Notes: generated by a model not told the origin, from the letters alone. Counted from the stretch's first letter, positions 1-9,712 are shown. The stretch is 60,785 nucleotides of DNA from an uncultured Phascolarctobacterium sp. (GCF_900770955.1 NZ_CAAGLX010000023.1:1-60785), one strand, 5' to 3'. Program-made: numbers and translations.

Positions 1-239
1 ATATTTGATACTGTTTTAGAACCACGGGCACTCCTTGCAATTGTAGCCTCGTTCTACATAAACCGTCATGCGGTATCTAACTGATTAACAAATTAACAAA
101 GAGACTGTGGTTAGAGCCTTCTGAAAACCATCTAGTGGTAGGAGTTGAAAACTAATCCACAGTATCTCAAACAATATAGCTTAAATTTTTATTAAAAACA
201 ACCTAAGCTATGACTATATTATACGAGGGAGTTGAAGTA
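1..239. other. Left-edge non-coding stretch with an inverted repeat
   Basis: No convincing gene is visible. An imperfect inverted repeat runs from the ACTGTGGTTAG near 113-124 to the CTAATCCACAGT near 154-166. The enclosed loop contains a smaller ACC/GGT repeat. It could be the end of a mobile element or a structured RNA, but nothing else of such an element is in the window. An AT-rich stretch precedes the ribosome binding site of the next gene. Confidence 0.35.
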
Positions 240-1082
240 ATGCAGACAAATGAAGTAAGTCAAGACACTGAAATCAAGCAGGTCATCCGTAGCCTTTGCA
301 TGATGAACAACAGGTTTATGAACTTCATGCTTGATGACAACAAAAAAGCAGCACAGGTTTTCTTGCGCATAATTTTGGGAGATGATAAAATTAAGGTAAG
401 GAATGTCAGGATACAAAGCTTTATCCAAAATATCTACGGCCATTCTTCTCAACTTGATATTCTGGCACAGGATAGCAAGGGACGTTATTTTAACGTAGAG
501 GTACAAAGAAGTGACGAAGGCGCTCCGGCAAGACGCGCCAGATTTTACAGCAGTATCCTTGATACACATCTTCTGCAGCCAAGTAAGCTTTATGAAGAGC
601 TGCCGGATACTTATGTAATTTTTATCACAGAAAATGATGTCTTGCGTGATAATCTGCCGTTATATGATATAAGACGAACGATTAAGCAAAGTGCCAGAGA
701 TTTTGAAGATGGTTCACATATTATTTATGTAAACAGCCAGCGTCGTGATGATACAGCGCTGGGGAAACTTATGCAGGACTTATACTGCACAGATCCTAAG
801 AATTTACATTACCATGAATTTGCCGAGCGCATGGAGTTTTTGAAATATAGCAAGGAGGGTGAAGAAAAAATGACTGATGTAATTGAGGAATATGCTGCGA
901 GAAAAGCTGAAGCCGCAGCCAAAGAGGCAGCAAAAGAGGCGGCAGCAAAAGAAACACAAGCAAATAGAATTGAGTTTGCCAAAGATCTTTTGAGTGAGGG
1001 CGAAAGCATCGAAAGAACAGTCCGCCTTTCTAAACTTACGGAAGCAGAGGTACGTGAGCTGGCGTCCAAGCTGACAGCATAA
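240..1082 (+). CDS. Rpn family recombination-promoting nuclease / PD-(D/E)XK transposase-like protein
   Basis: 280 aa. The central segment has the Rpn/PDDEXK_2 nuclease core: an aspartate in QLDILAQD followed by the FNVEVQR motif (D...ExQ), about residues 70-90. The C-terminal part carries an Ala/Glu/Lys-rich helix (ARKAEAAAKEAAKEAAAKE) and a short helical end. Both are typical of this family, which is annotated in many Firmicutes as a transposase-like or RecA-independent recombination nuclease. The ATG at 240 is preferred over the one at 210 because a GAGGGAG site lies just upstream. A strong terminator follows. It stands alone, with no partner transposase and no terminal repeats seen. The DNA-cleaving role is inferred from the family. 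Confidence 0.8.
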   Translation: MQTNEVSQDTEIKQVIRSLCMMNNRFMNFMLDDNKKAAQVFLRIILGDDKIKVRNVRIQSFIQNIYGHSSQLDILAQDSKGRYFNVEVQRSDEGAPARRARFYSSILDTHLLQPSKLYEELPDTYVIFITENDVLRDNLPLYDIRRTIKQSARDFEDGSHIIYVNSQRRDDTALGKLMQDLYCTDPKNLHYHEFAERMEFLKYSKEGEEKMTDVIEEYAARKAEAAAKEAAKEAAAKETQANRIEFAKDLLSEGESIERTVRLSKLTEAEVRELASKLTA

Positions 1083-1097
1083 TAGCATATTAAACTA

Positions 1098-1137
1098 AAG
1101 GCGTTCTACCCAACTGCGGTAGAACGCCTTGTTTTTT
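1098..1137 (+). terminator. Intrinsic terminator after the Rpn-type nuclease
   Basis: A perfect 13-bp stem (AAGGCGTTCTACC / GGTAGAACGCCTT) with a 7-nt loop is followed by GTTTTTT. Confidence 0.9.
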
Positions 1138-1206
1138 ATACAAAAAACTTTCCACGGAAATCACCCGTTTAGCAACAAACTTTTCACAAAAAAAGTGTAT
1201 CACTAT

Positions 1207-1235
1207 TTGTCAATAGGTGATATTTAGTGTATAAT
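1207..1235 (+). promoter_or_regulatory. Sigma-A type promoter of the RNase J gene
   Basis: TTGTCA (1207-1212), a 17-nt spacer and TATAAT (1230-1235). It lies about 90 nt before the TTG start of RNase J. Confidence 0.8.
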
Positions 1236-1327
1236 AAAGTAGAGAGTATGTGTGCGGACACAGTATCAAATTCAATTTCTACATTTGTACGGAAGAATGT
1301 AAAATAAAAAATGGAGGTGTATTTTTT

Positions 1328-2992
1328 TTGGGTAAATTTCAACATAAGGTCCAGATCATCCCGCTTGGTGGTTTGGGCGAAATTGGTAAAAATATGACGG
1401 TATTCCGTTACGGGGACGACATGATCCTGATTGATGCAGGCCTGATGTTCCCTGAGGACGATATGCTCGGCATTGACTTGGTTATTCCCGATATTACATA
1501 TTTGGTTGAGAATAAAGATAAAATTAAGGGTATCTTTCTGACACATGGTCACGAGGACCATATCGGTGCGCTACCCTATGTTATGAAACAAATTGATTGT
1601 CCCGTTTATGGTACCGCACTTACTCTGGGTATTTTACAAGGACGCTTAAAGGAAAACGGCGTAGGCAACGAAAACCTGCACGTAGTAAAACCCGGTGACA
1701 AAATCAACGCCGGTGCCTTTAAGCTTGACTTCATCCGCGTAAACCACAGCATTCCCGATGCTGTTGCTATTGCGATTACTACTCCTATCGGTGTTATTAT
1801 CCACACCGGTGACTTCAAAATCGACCATACTCCTGTTGACGGACAGGTTATGGAATTCAACAAATTTGCCGAATACGGCGACCGCGGTGTACTGTGCCTG
1901 CTGGCAGACAGCACCAACGCCGAGCGCCCGGGCTTTACTCCCAGCGAAAAAATGGTAGGCCAGACCTTTGACGAGGAGTTCCGCTATGCCAAGCACCGTA
2001 TTATCGTAGCAACCTTCTCTTCCAACGTACATCGTATCCAACAGGTTGTTGATACTGCTGTGAAGTACGAGCGTAAGGTAGCAGTTATCGGCCGCAGCAT
2101 GGTGAATGTTGTAAATATCGCTAAGGAGCTGGGTTATCTGAAGGTTCCCGATGGCGTTTTGATTGATATTGACGAAACTCATAACTATACGCCGGAAAAG
2201 GTTGTTATCATCACCACCGGCAGTCAGGGCGAACCGATGAGCGCGCTCACCCGTATGGCTATGAATGACCATAAAAAGGTTGATATTATGCCCGGCGATA
2301 CGGTAATTATTTCCGCTACGCCGATTCCGGGCAACGAAAAGCTCGTTTCCCGTACTATCGACCATCTGTACAAGCTGGGCGCAGATGTTATCTATGAAAA
2401 GAGCAACGGCGTCCATGTTTCCGGCCACGCCAGCCAGGAGGAAATCAAGATGATGCACAATCTGGTGCGTCCGCGTTTCTTCATGCCTGTGCATGGTGAA
2501 TACCGTCATCTGGTTAAGCATGCTAATCTGGCAAAATCCCTTGGCATGCCGGCAGACCATATTGTTATCGGTGAAAACGGCAGCGTTATCGAGCTGACCA
2601 AGAGCAGCATTACCATTAACGGCAAGGTGCCTGCAGGCAAGGTTTTGGTTGATGGTCTGGGTGTTGGCGACGTAGGCAACATTGTACTGCGCGACCGCCG
2701 TCAGCTTTCTCAGGACGGTATTATGATTGTTGTTGTAACCATCGACAAGGAATCCTGCCATGTGGTTTCCGGTCCGGATATCGTTTCCCGCGGCTTTGTT
2801 TATGTACGCGAGGCCGAGGACCTGATGGATGAAGCACGCGATAAGGTGCAGGCTGCACTGGACCGCTGCGAAGAGAACAATGTTTCCGAATGGTCGGCAA
2901 TCAAGTCTACGGTTCGTGATTCCCTTGGACGCTTCCTGTTCGAAAGAACCCGTCGCCGTCCGATGATTCTGCCGATTATCATGGAAATCTGA
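1328..2992 (+). CDS. rnj: Ribonuclease J (metallo-beta-lactamase RNase)
   Basis: 554 aa, the usual RNase J length. It is a 5'-3' exo- and endoribonuclease acting in mRNA decay and rRNA maturation. The beta-lactamase fold begins with VQIIPLGGLGEIGKN, and the zinc-binding HGHEDH motif is at residues 73-78. The beta-CASP region includes STNAERPG and SGHAS, and the PVHGEYRHL motif follows. The C-terminal domain ends in RTRRRPMILPIIMEI. The start is TTG at 1328: GGAGGTG lies about 8 nt upstream and the resulting N-terminus matches the family. Longer in-frame starts run through the promoter region. Whether it is RNase J1 or J2 cannot be decided here. Confidence 0.95.
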   Translation: MGKFQHKVQIIPLGGLGEIGKNMTVFRYGDDMILIDAGLMFPEDDMLGIDLVIPDITYLVENKDKIKGIFLTHGHEDHIGALPYVMKQIDCPVYGTALTLGILQGRLKENGVGNENLHVVKPGDKINAGAFKLDFIRVNHSIPDAVAIAITTPIGVIIHTGDFKIDHTPVDGQVMEFNKFAEYGDRGVLCLLADSTNAERPGFTPSEKMVGQTFDEEFRYAKHRIIVATFSSNVHRIQQVVDTAVKYERKVAVIGRSMVNVVNIAKELGYLKVPDGVLIDIDETHNYTPEKVVIITTGSQGEPMSALTRMAMNDHKKVDIMPGDTVIISATPIPGNEKLVSRTIDHLYKLGADVIYEKSNGVHVSGHASQEEIKMMHNLVRPRFFMPVHGEYRHLVKHANLAKSLGMPADHIVIGENGSVIELTKSSITINGKVPAGKVLVDGLGVGDVGNIVLRDRRQLSQDGIMIVVVTIDKESCHVVSGPDIVSRGFVYVREAEDLMDEARDKVQAALDRCEENNVSEWSAIKSTVRDSLGRFLFERTRRRPMILPIIMEI

Positions 2993-3100
2993 CAGCTTTC
3001 GGTTATTAGCTTTCAATGATTAGTTTTTAGTGAGCGGCTGTTAGTGGTCAGCTGATAACAGATGACTGCTGACGGCTGCGATTTTAGGAGTTGTCTTAAC

Positions 3101-5656
3101 TTGCGTAAGGAAAGAAGAAGGAAGCAACAGAATAGAAGCTATTTGCGCCTTATAGGCATTATATGCCTGCTTTGGGGCCTGCTGTTTGCAGCCGCTCTTC
3201 TTTTGACGGCTCAGGACGGTTTAATGCAATATGCTTATCTGGTGGAGCTGAATCTGTTGGGTAAGGGTGTCTTTTTGCTGCCTTTGGCTTTCTTTGCTGC
3301 GTCCTGGCAGCTGCTTAGAGGACAATTTGGTGTTTTTAACAAGAGAACATTAATTTTTACTTTGGTGACGCTGTGCCTTACAGGCACAGCTCATCATGTT
3401 TTTGTGCCTGTTGGCTCCGAGCTGGAGCCTTCGATGATAAAGGAAGGCGGTGGTCTTATAGGCGGCTTGCTGCTGAAGCTGCTGCGTTCCTTTGCCGGTG
3501 ATGTAACGATTTATGTTATTTTGGCGCTGGGCTGGCTTTGGCTGCTTGGCCTGGTGCTGCCGCTGCGCAAATGGTGGGAGCTGTGGCAGGATTATCTGAC
3601 ATCGGACGATTTGACGCTGGTGCGCCCTGACGATAAGGTAAGGGAGGAGCGCATACGTCCGGAGCCTGCGGTAAGAGCTGTGTTCAAACGCAAGCAGGCT
3701 GCGCCTCAACAGCGTCCTGCTCCTGCGGATAACGTTATCAGTAACTATACCAGCCCCGAGTTTGATGCCTTCAACGAGGGCGTACAAAAGAAAAGTGCCT
3801 TCAGAAGCATTTTGGGCTTTAGCAAAAACAAGAGTGTTTATGAACAATCCCCTTTAAAAGAGGAGATAGAGCGTGACCCGGTACAGATACCCGAATGGGA
3901 GGACAGCAATCCTAAGGTTGTGTTTACGCCGATAGTTAATTACGATGATGATTACGAGCCTGACAGCCGCTTTCTTGATGATGCCGAGCCGCCGGCTCCC
4001 GAACCGGAGCCGGAGCGTCCTGCTTCCGTAATCCGCAATACCTATCGCGAGCAGTCGCCGGCGTTTACTGAGCCTGCCAAGGCAGAGCCGCAGCCTGAGC
4101 CTGAACCGGAGAAGCCGGCCGTAACGATTTTTGACAGTGCGGATAAAATTGCCGCAGCGGAGCCTGTACAGCAGTCCGCAGCATATGAGCCCAAAGCGCA
4201 GGCAGCAGGCAGCAGTTATCAGCTGCCCCCGCTGGAGCTTCTTGATATGCCGAAGGCCAGCGACCCGTCCACCTACCAGAAGGATATCATGGACCAGTGC
4301 GCTGTGCTGGAGCAGACGTTGGCAGACTTCAAGGTACGCGCCAGAGTTGTTGCCGTAACACGCGGACCGTCGGTTACCCGCTTTGAGCTGGAGCCTGCGG
4401 CCGGTGTCAAGGTAAGCTCGGTAGTGAATTTGGCAGATGATATTGCCCTGCGTCTTGCTGCTCCCGGTGTGCGTATCGAAGCGCCGATTCCCGGCAAATC
4501 CGCTATCGGCATCGAAGCACCGAACACGAAGAACGATCCCGTGTGCTTCCGTGAGGTTGTCGAGGCGGGAAGCGTGCGCAATGCCAAGGAGCATCTGTGC
4601 ATCGGTCTGGGTAAGGATATCAGCGGTGATATTATTTCCGCCGACCTTGCGAAAATGCCGCACCTTCTGGTAGCAGGCTCCACCGGCTCCGGTAAATCGG
4701 TATGCATCAATACGATTATCGCTGGTCTGTTGTACCGTGCTACTCCAGATGATGTTAAACTGATTCTTGTCGACCCAAAGGTCGTAGAATTGTCTAATTA
4801 CAACGGTATTCCGCATCTTCTGACACCTGTTGTTACCGAACCGAAAAAGGCAGCCAGCGCGCTGCATTGGGCGGTAGCGGAAATGGAGCGCCGTTATAAG
4901 GCGTTTGCCGACAGCCGTGTGCGTGACATCAAAACATTTAACGCGCAGGCAGCCGAAAAGATGCCCTATATCGTTATTATCATCGACGAGTTATCCGATC
5001 TGATGATGGTAGCTAAGGTTGATGTGGAGGATGCCATCCTGCGCCTGGCACAGAAGGCCCGCGCTGCCGGTATTCATCTGATTCTTGCAACCCAGCGTCC
5101 GTCTGTAGATGTTATTACAGGCATCGTCAAGGCGAATATCCCTTCGCGTATTGCTTTCGCCGTATCCTCGCAGACCGACTCCCGTACCATTATTGATATG
5201 GGCGGAGCCGAAAAGCTGCTGGGCAAGGGTGATATGCTCTTTTACCCCATGGGCTATAACAAGCCTGTGCGTGTGCAGGGTGCCTTCGTCAGCGATGATG
5301 AGCTGAATAAAATAGTTGATTTCATTATCAAGCAGTCCATTCCTGTAAATTACAGCGAGGAAGTAACAGCGCAGGAGCTGGAATGTGATAATAAGGGCCA
5401 TAATGCCGAGGAAGCAGGCCAGAACGCGCCTGCAGAGGATGAGCTTTTTGAGGATGCTTTAAGTCTGGTGCTGGATATGGGCCAGGCATCAAGCTCCATG
5501 CTGCAGCGACGTTTCCGCATCGGCTATACGCGTGCGGCGCGTCTGGTTGATACTATGGAGGAGCTGGGCATTGTCGGTCAATCTGTAGGCAGCAAGCCAC
5601 GAGAGGTTATAATGTCGCGTAAGGAAGCAGAGGAACGCTTCCTGCGCCGTGAATAA
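3101..5656 (+). CDS. ftsK: DNA translocase FtsK/SpoIIIE
   Basis: 851 aa. This is a membrane-anchored hexameric ATPase that pumps chromosomal DNA through the division septum. Four predicted membrane helices lie in roughly residues 10-160. A Pro/Glu-rich linker follows, containing repeated PEPEP elements. The motor has alpha, beta and Walker A segments (GSTGSGKSV, about residues 526-534) and a Walker B (IIIIDELSDL). The winged-helix gamma domain, which reads KOPS/SRS-type sequences, is at about 775-851. I prefer the TTG at 3101, which has TAGGAG upstream and gives a basic N-terminus (LRKERRRKQQ). An ATG at 3062 lies in repeat-like intergenic sequence. The next gene starts 17 nt downstream. Confidence 0.93.
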   Translation: MRKERRRKQQNRSYLRLIGIICLLWGLLFAAALLLTAQDGLMQYAYLVELNLLGKGVFLLPLAFFAASWQLLRGQFGVFNKRTLIFTLVTLCLTGTAHHVFVPVGSELEPSMIKEGGGLIGGLLLKLLRSFAGDVTIYVILALGWLWLLGLVLPLRKWWELWQDYLTSDDLTLVRPDDKVREERIRPEPAVRAVFKRKQAAPQQRPAPADNVISNYTSPEFDAFNEGVQKKSAFRSILGFSKNKSVYEQSPLKEEIERDPVQIPEWEDSNPKVVFTPIVNYDDDYEPDSRFLDDAEPPAPEPEPERPASVIRNTYREQSPAFTEPAKAEPQPEPEPEKPAVTIFDSADKIAAAEPVQQSAAYEPKAQAAGSSYQLPPLELLDMPKASDPSTYQKDIMDQCAVLEQTLADFKVRARVVAVTRGPSVTRFELEPAAGVKVSSVVNLADDIALRLAAPGVRIEAPIPGKSAIGIEAPNTKNDPVCFREVVEAGSVRNAKEHLCIGLGKDISGDIISADLAKMPHLLVAGSTGSGKSVCINTIIAGLLYRATPDDVKLILVDPKVVELSNYNGIPHLLTPVVTEPKKAASALHWAVAEMERRYKAFADSRVRDIKTFNAQAAEKMPYIVIIIDELSDLMMVAKVDVEDAILRLAQKARAAGIHLILATQRPSVDVITGIVKANIPSRIAFAVSSQTDSRTIIDMGGAEKLLGKGDMLFYPMGYNKPVRVQGAFVSDDELNKIVDFIIKQSIPVNYSEEVTAQELECDNKGHNAEEAGQNAPAEDELFEDALSLVLDMGQASSSMLQRRFRIGYTRAARLVDTMEELGIVGQSVGSKPREVIMSRKEAEERFLRRE

Positions 5657-5673
5657 GCGGAGGTGCAGGCGAA

Positions 5674-6666
5674 ATGGATAAGGATAAGACTGTTGGCGCA
5701 ATTTTAAAAGAAGCTAGGCTGGCCAAGGGTATTTCTCTGGCTGAGGCCGAAAAGGGTACCAGTATCCGCAGCCGTTATCTGCAGGCTGTAGAAAATGACG
5801 AATATGACAAGACTCCGGGCGAGGTTTTCCTTAAAGGAATAATCCGCAACTACGGTAATTATCTGGGACTGAACGGTCCGGAGCTTGTTAATGAATATAA
5901 AGCGAGTGCTGCCGGTATGGCAGCAGAGGCTGTACGCAGTCAGGGTATCCGTGAGGTGGAAAAGGTACGCCTCAATATCCAGTTGAAGGACAAGCGTGAT
6001 ATCGGCAGCGGCACAGGCCGCTTTGAAATGCCGGGCTTGCCAAAGCTGCCGATGAAACAGTGTCTGGCAGGCTTAGCAGCGGTAGCGGTGCTCACAGCAG
6101 GCTATTTTGCTATTCCCGCTGCGATTGATTATTTTAAGAATATGCCTAAGGAAGAGACTAAGCAGACCGAGCAGGCCAAGCCTGCAGCAACAGCACCGGC
6201 AGTGCTGGATAAGGTTACCGTTGACCTGGAGGCCGAAGGCGACTGCTGGCTGGAGGCAAGCGCCGACGGCAAGGAGCTTTTTGCCGGAACTATGCGTGCC
6301 AAGGAAAGCAAGCATTTTGAGGCTAAGGATAAGCTGATTATCAAATACGGCAACATCGGTGTTGTCCGCATTAAAGTGAACGGCGAAGCAGTTGACCTGA
6401 AGGGCGAGCACGGCGTTGCTGTCAAGACTTATCTGCGCAACGCTCCCGCACAGCCTGCAGCTGCACCTAAGGCTGAAGAGTCTGCACCGCAGCCGGAAGC
6501 AAAGAGCGCACCTGCTGCCGCAGTACAGGAAGCGCCGCAGCCTGCAGCAGCACCTGCAGCTCCTAAGGCAGAAGAACCGAAGCCGCAGGCTGAGGTTAAG
6601 CAGGCTGAGCCGCAGCAGCCACAGGCTGATGCAGAGCCTAAGGCTAAAGAGAATAAGAAGAAATAA
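5674..6666 (+). CDS. RodZ-like protein: helix-turn-helix, one membrane helix, DUF4115
   Basis: 330 aa. The N-terminal HTH_25 domain (about 7-75) contains ISLAEAEKGTSIRSRYLQAVE. A middle linker leads to a single membrane helix (about 128-150). An extracytoplasmic DUF4115-type domain lies at about 175-250, and the tail is rich in Ala, Pro, Glu and Lys. This is the RodZ architecture, in which the cytoplasmic domain links MreB to the cell-wall elongation machinery. GGAGGTG precedes the ATG. It sits between FtsK and a YgiQ-type gene and is probably co-transcribed with them. The low-complexity tail is longer than the functional core requires. Confidence 0.85.
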   Translation: MDKDKTVGAILKEARLAKGISLAEAEKGTSIRSRYLQAVENDEYDKTPGEVFLKGIIRNYGNYLGLNGPELVNEYKASAAGMAAEAVRSQGIREVEKVRLNIQLKDKRDIGSGTGRFEMPGLPKLPMKQCLAGLAAVAVLTAGYFAIPAAIDYFKNMPKEETKQTEQAKPAATAPAVLDKVTVDLEAEGDCWLEASADGKELFAGTMRAKESKHFEAKDKLIIKYGNIGVVRIKVNGEAVDLKGEHGVAVKTYLRNAPAQPAAAPKAEESAPQPEAKSAPAAAVQEAPQPAAAPAAPKAEEPKPQAEVKQAEPQQPQADAEPKAKENKKK

Positions 6667-6684
6667 TTTATTCAGGAGTTATAC

Positions 6685-8607
6685 ATGAAACAGTTTTTAC
6701 CGATTTCCGCTCAGGAAATAGCTGAACGTGGTTGGGAACAGATTGACTTTCTGTTTATCAGCGGCGATGCTTATGTAGACCACCCCTCCTTCGGTCCGGC
6801 GGTAATCTGCCGCGTACTGGAGGCTCAGGGCTACAAGGTTGCTTTGCTGTGCCAGCCGCGCTGGGATAAGGCAGAATATCTGGCAGAGCTTGGCAAGCCG
6901 CGACTAGGCGTGCTTATTTCCGGCGGCAACCTTGACTCCATGCTGTGCCGTTATACGGCAGCCAAGAATGAGCGTGCTGTCGACAAGTATACTGCAGGCG
7001 GTGCCGTGGGGCAGCGTCCCGACCATGCTACGGCCGTTTATGCGCAGCTCGTCAAAAAGCTGTGGCCTGATATGCCCGTAGTTATCGGCGGCATTGAAGC
7101 CAGCCTGCGCCGTTTTGTGCATTTCGACTATTGGGAAAACAAGCTGATGCCCTCTATCTTGGAGGCCAGCGGTGCGGATTTGTTGATTTACGGCATGGGT
7201 GAAAAGCAGGTAGTGGAAATTGCCGACTATCTGGCAGGCGGTGCTTCCGCCGAGGATATGCATTACATCCGCGGTACGGCCTATCTGTCCGACAGCCTGC
7301 CTGATGACGAATACGTGGAGCTTCCTGGCTGGAAGCAAATCAAGGATGACCGCAAGGAATTTGCCAGAGCCTTCAAGCTGCAGAGCAAGGAGCAGGACCC
7401 GTTCTACGGCAAAATCGTAGTCCAAAAGGGACAGAAGCAATATATCGTGCAGAATCCGAACATCTTCCCGCTGACGATGGAGGAGATGGACGCTATCTAT
7501 GATTTGCCGTATATGCGTAAGTGGCACCCCAGCTACGATGCCAAGGGCGGCGTAGCGGCGCTGGAGGAGGTTCAGTTCAGCCTTGTAAGCAGCAGAGGCT
7601 GCTTCGGAAGCTGTTCCTTCTGTGCTATTCATGCACATCAGGGACGTATTATTCAGGCGCGCAGTCATGAATCTATCCTGCGCGAAGCTAAAATTCTGAC
7701 ACAGCTGGACGGCTTCAAGGGCTATATCCATGACGTTGGCGGCCCTACGGCCAACTTCCGTCATCCGTCCTGTGCCAAGCAACTCAAATACGGCGTCTGC
7801 AAGGACAGACAGTGCCTGTTCCCCAATCCTTGTCCCAATATAGATGCCGACCACAGCGACTATATAGCGCTGCTGCGCAAGCTGCGCGCTTTACCGGGAG
7901 TCAAAAAGGTGTTCATCCGCAGCGGTATCCGTTATGATTATATGCTGGCAGATAAAAAGCAGGATTTCCTGGATGAGCTGTGCCGCTATCATATCAGCGG
8001 TCTGCTGAAGGTCGCACCGGAGCATATCGCACCGCAGGTTCTGGCGCGTATGGGCAAGCCCGGCAAGGACGTTTATCTGAAATTTATGCGCCTGTATGCG
8101 CAAAAAAATAAAGAAATCGGCTTACCGCAATATCTGGTGCCGTACTTTATTTCCAGCCATCCGGGCTGCACGCTGAACAATGCTATCGAGCTGGCAGAGT
8201 TTTTGCGTGATATCAAGCACAATCCGGAGCAGGTGCAGGATTTTATTCCTACTCCAGGAAGTGCGGCGACGGCGATGTATTATTCCGGTATAGACCCGGA
8301 AAGCGGACAGGATGTGTTTGTTGCCCGCAATCCGCATGATAAGGCAATGCAGCGTGCGCTGATGCAGTACCGTGCTCCGCGCAACCGCAAGCTGGTGCTG
8401 GAGGCGCTGCAAAAGGCCGGGCGCATGGACCTCGTGGGCAGCGGACCTAAATGCCTGCTGCATACGGAGCAGGAGCAGCGCGGCGGAGCGCGTGGCTCAA
8501 AGCGTGATGCGACGCGCGGTACGAAGCGTAATACAACGCGTAGTACTGCCGGTAATACAGAGCGTAGTACCGGTGGAAGAAGGCGTGAGGATAAGCGCCG
8601 CAGATAG
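6685..8607 (+). CDS. YgiQ family radical SAM protein
   Basis: 640 aa. The N-terminal part (about 1-290) is the UPF0313/YgiQ B12-like region, with the start motif DFLFISGDAYVDHPSFG. The radical SAM cluster motif CFGSCSFC (CX3CX2C) is at about residues 306-313. The DUF3362-type C-terminal region follows, containing QDFIPTPGSAATAMYYSG. Family function is not established; it is widespread in anaerobes. The last 50 residues are an Arg/Gly/Thr/Ser repeat tail. The start is well placed behind AGGAG. The next gene begins 15 nt later. Confidence 0.92.
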   Translation: MKQFLPISAQEIAERGWEQIDFLFISGDAYVDHPSFGPAVICRVLEAQGYKVALLCQPRWDKAEYLAELGKPRLGVLISGGNLDSMLCRYTAAKNERAVDKYTAGGAVGQRPDHATAVYAQLVKKLWPDMPVVIGGIEASLRRFVHFDYWENKLMPSILEASGADLLIYGMGEKQVVEIADYLAGGASAEDMHYIRGTAYLSDSLPDDEYVELPGWKQIKDDRKEFARAFKLQSKEQDPFYGKIVVQKGQKQYIVQNPNIFPLTMEEMDAIYDLPYMRKWHPSYDAKGGVAALEEVQFSLVSSRGCFGSCSFCAIHAHQGRIIQARSHESILREAKILTQLDGFKGYIHDVGGPTANFRHPSCAKQLKYGVCKDRQCLFPNPCPNIDADHSDYIALLRKLRALPGVKKVFIRSGIRYDYMLADKKQDFLDELCRYHISGLLKVAPEHIAPQVLARMGKPGKDVYLKFMRLYAQKNKEIGLPQYLVPYFISSHPGCTLNNAIELAEFLRDIKHNPEQVQDFIPTPGSAATAMYYSGIDPESGQDVFVARNPHDKAMQRALMQYRAPRNRKLVLEALQKAGRMDLVGSGPKCLLHTEQEQRGGARGSKRDATRGTKRNTTRSTAGNTERSTGGRRREDKRRR

Positions 8608-8622
8608 TAACGGAGGGATGAG

Positions 8623-9612
8623 ATGATCCGTTGTATCTTTTTAGTGCTGATGTTGGCCGGAATACTGACGGGAGGCTGCGGTGAGCAGCCTGCTCCTGTA
8701 CAGAACGCAGGGGCAAAAACCGTTGTCCTGTATTCCGAGCTTGATAATAAATTTACTGAAAATCTGGTTGATGCCTTTAACAAGGATAATAAGGCTCATC
8801 TGCAGCTGAAGGCCATTTACGAGCTGAAACCCGGCGGCGAAGTGCCGGACGTAGTGCTGGCTGAGCAACGCACGCTTGCAGGCCTGAAGCGCCAGGAGCA
8901 GCTGAAGCCTGTAGCCTTTGCCGATGGCGACAGACTGCCGCAGAAGTTCCGTGATGCGGACCTTAGCTGGTATGGTATTTTCTATGATCCGATAGTTTTT
9001 CTGGTCAACCAGCAGTATGCGCGTAATATCGGTCAGGCTAATATCTGCAGCTGGCAGAATCTGCAGGAAAACGGGCAGGTGCGTATTGCTCTGGAAAATT
9101 TATCCGACAGCAACAGCACGCAAAACTTTCTGGCAGGTCTGGCGGACCGCTTAGGCGAAGAGGAAGCGCTGGAGTATTTAGGTAATATCAACCGCTTTAT
9201 CGGGCAATATTCCAAGTTCCCCTTTACACCTGTGCGTATGGCGGCGGTGGGAGATGCGGATATTGCCATAACAAGACAAAGCTACGTTTTTAAATATCTG
9301 GAAAACAAATTTCCTGCTTATGTTGTCTATCCTAAGGAGGGTACGCCGGTAAATCTTTTCTGCGTGGGCCTGTTTAAGAACACTGCCGATGATTTGCAAG
9401 GTATTGCCGTTATGGAATGGCTTTTGACAAGCGAGCAGGTGCAGGCGATAGCGCAGGAAAACGCTACAGGTTATATGTTCATCTTTCCGCGCGGCTTTGA
9501 CGAGGCTGCAGCCGATGCAGATAAAATCTGGCTTAACAGCAGCTATCTGGAGCCTGTTAAGCAGGACAGCCTGACGAATAAGTGGCTGAGTAAGGTACGT
9601 TTCAGTAAATAG
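8623..9612 (+). CDS. Extracellular solute-binding lipoprotein, iron(III)/thiamine-type family
   Basis: 329 aa. A lipoprotein signal peptide ends at ILTGGC (Cys19). The mature part has the family-1/Fe3+ periplasmic-binding fold: VVLYSELDNKFTENLVDAFN at the start of domain 1, LSWYGIFYDPIVFLVN, and a late EWLLTSEQVQAIA helix. Such proteins deliver a ligand, often ferric iron, to an ABC importer. No permease or ATPase is adjacent, so the substrate and partner are unknown. It follows the YgiQ gene closely and is probably on the same transcript. Confidence 0.8.
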   Translation: MIRCIFLVLMLAGILTGGCGEQPAPVQNAGAKTVVLYSELDNKFTENLVDAFNKDNKAHLQLKAIYELKPGGEVPDVVLAEQRTLAGLKRQEQLKPVAFADGDRLPQKFRDADLSWYGIFYDPIVFLVNQQYARNIGQANICSWQNLQENGQVRIALENLSDSNSTQNFLAGLADRLGEEEALEYLGNINRFIGQYSKFPFTPVRMAAVGDADIAITRQSYVFKYLENKFPAYVVYPKEGTPVNLFCVGLFKNTADDLQGIAVMEWLLTSEQVQAIAQENATGYMFIFPRGFDEAAADADKIWLNSSYLEPVKQDSLTNKWLSKVRFSK

Positions 9613-9712
9613 TGGCTAGTAATTAGTAAATAGTGATTAGATTATAGTGATTTATGCTCTTGCTTGCTGTCCCGACAGCTAGAGTGAGGGCAGCAGGTTT
9701 TGGAGGTAAAGA

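Noticed and set aside
1..209. Remnant of an IS200/IS605-type element with guide RNA
   Set aside because: Only an inverted repeat is present; no TnpA or TnpB coding remnant can be supported.
1646..3016. 456-aa minus-strand open frame across RNase J
   Set aside because: It lies antisense to a gene with full RNase J motifs, and its translation has no recognisable family. The same applies to other long opposite-strand frames over ftsK, rimO, larA and nfnB.
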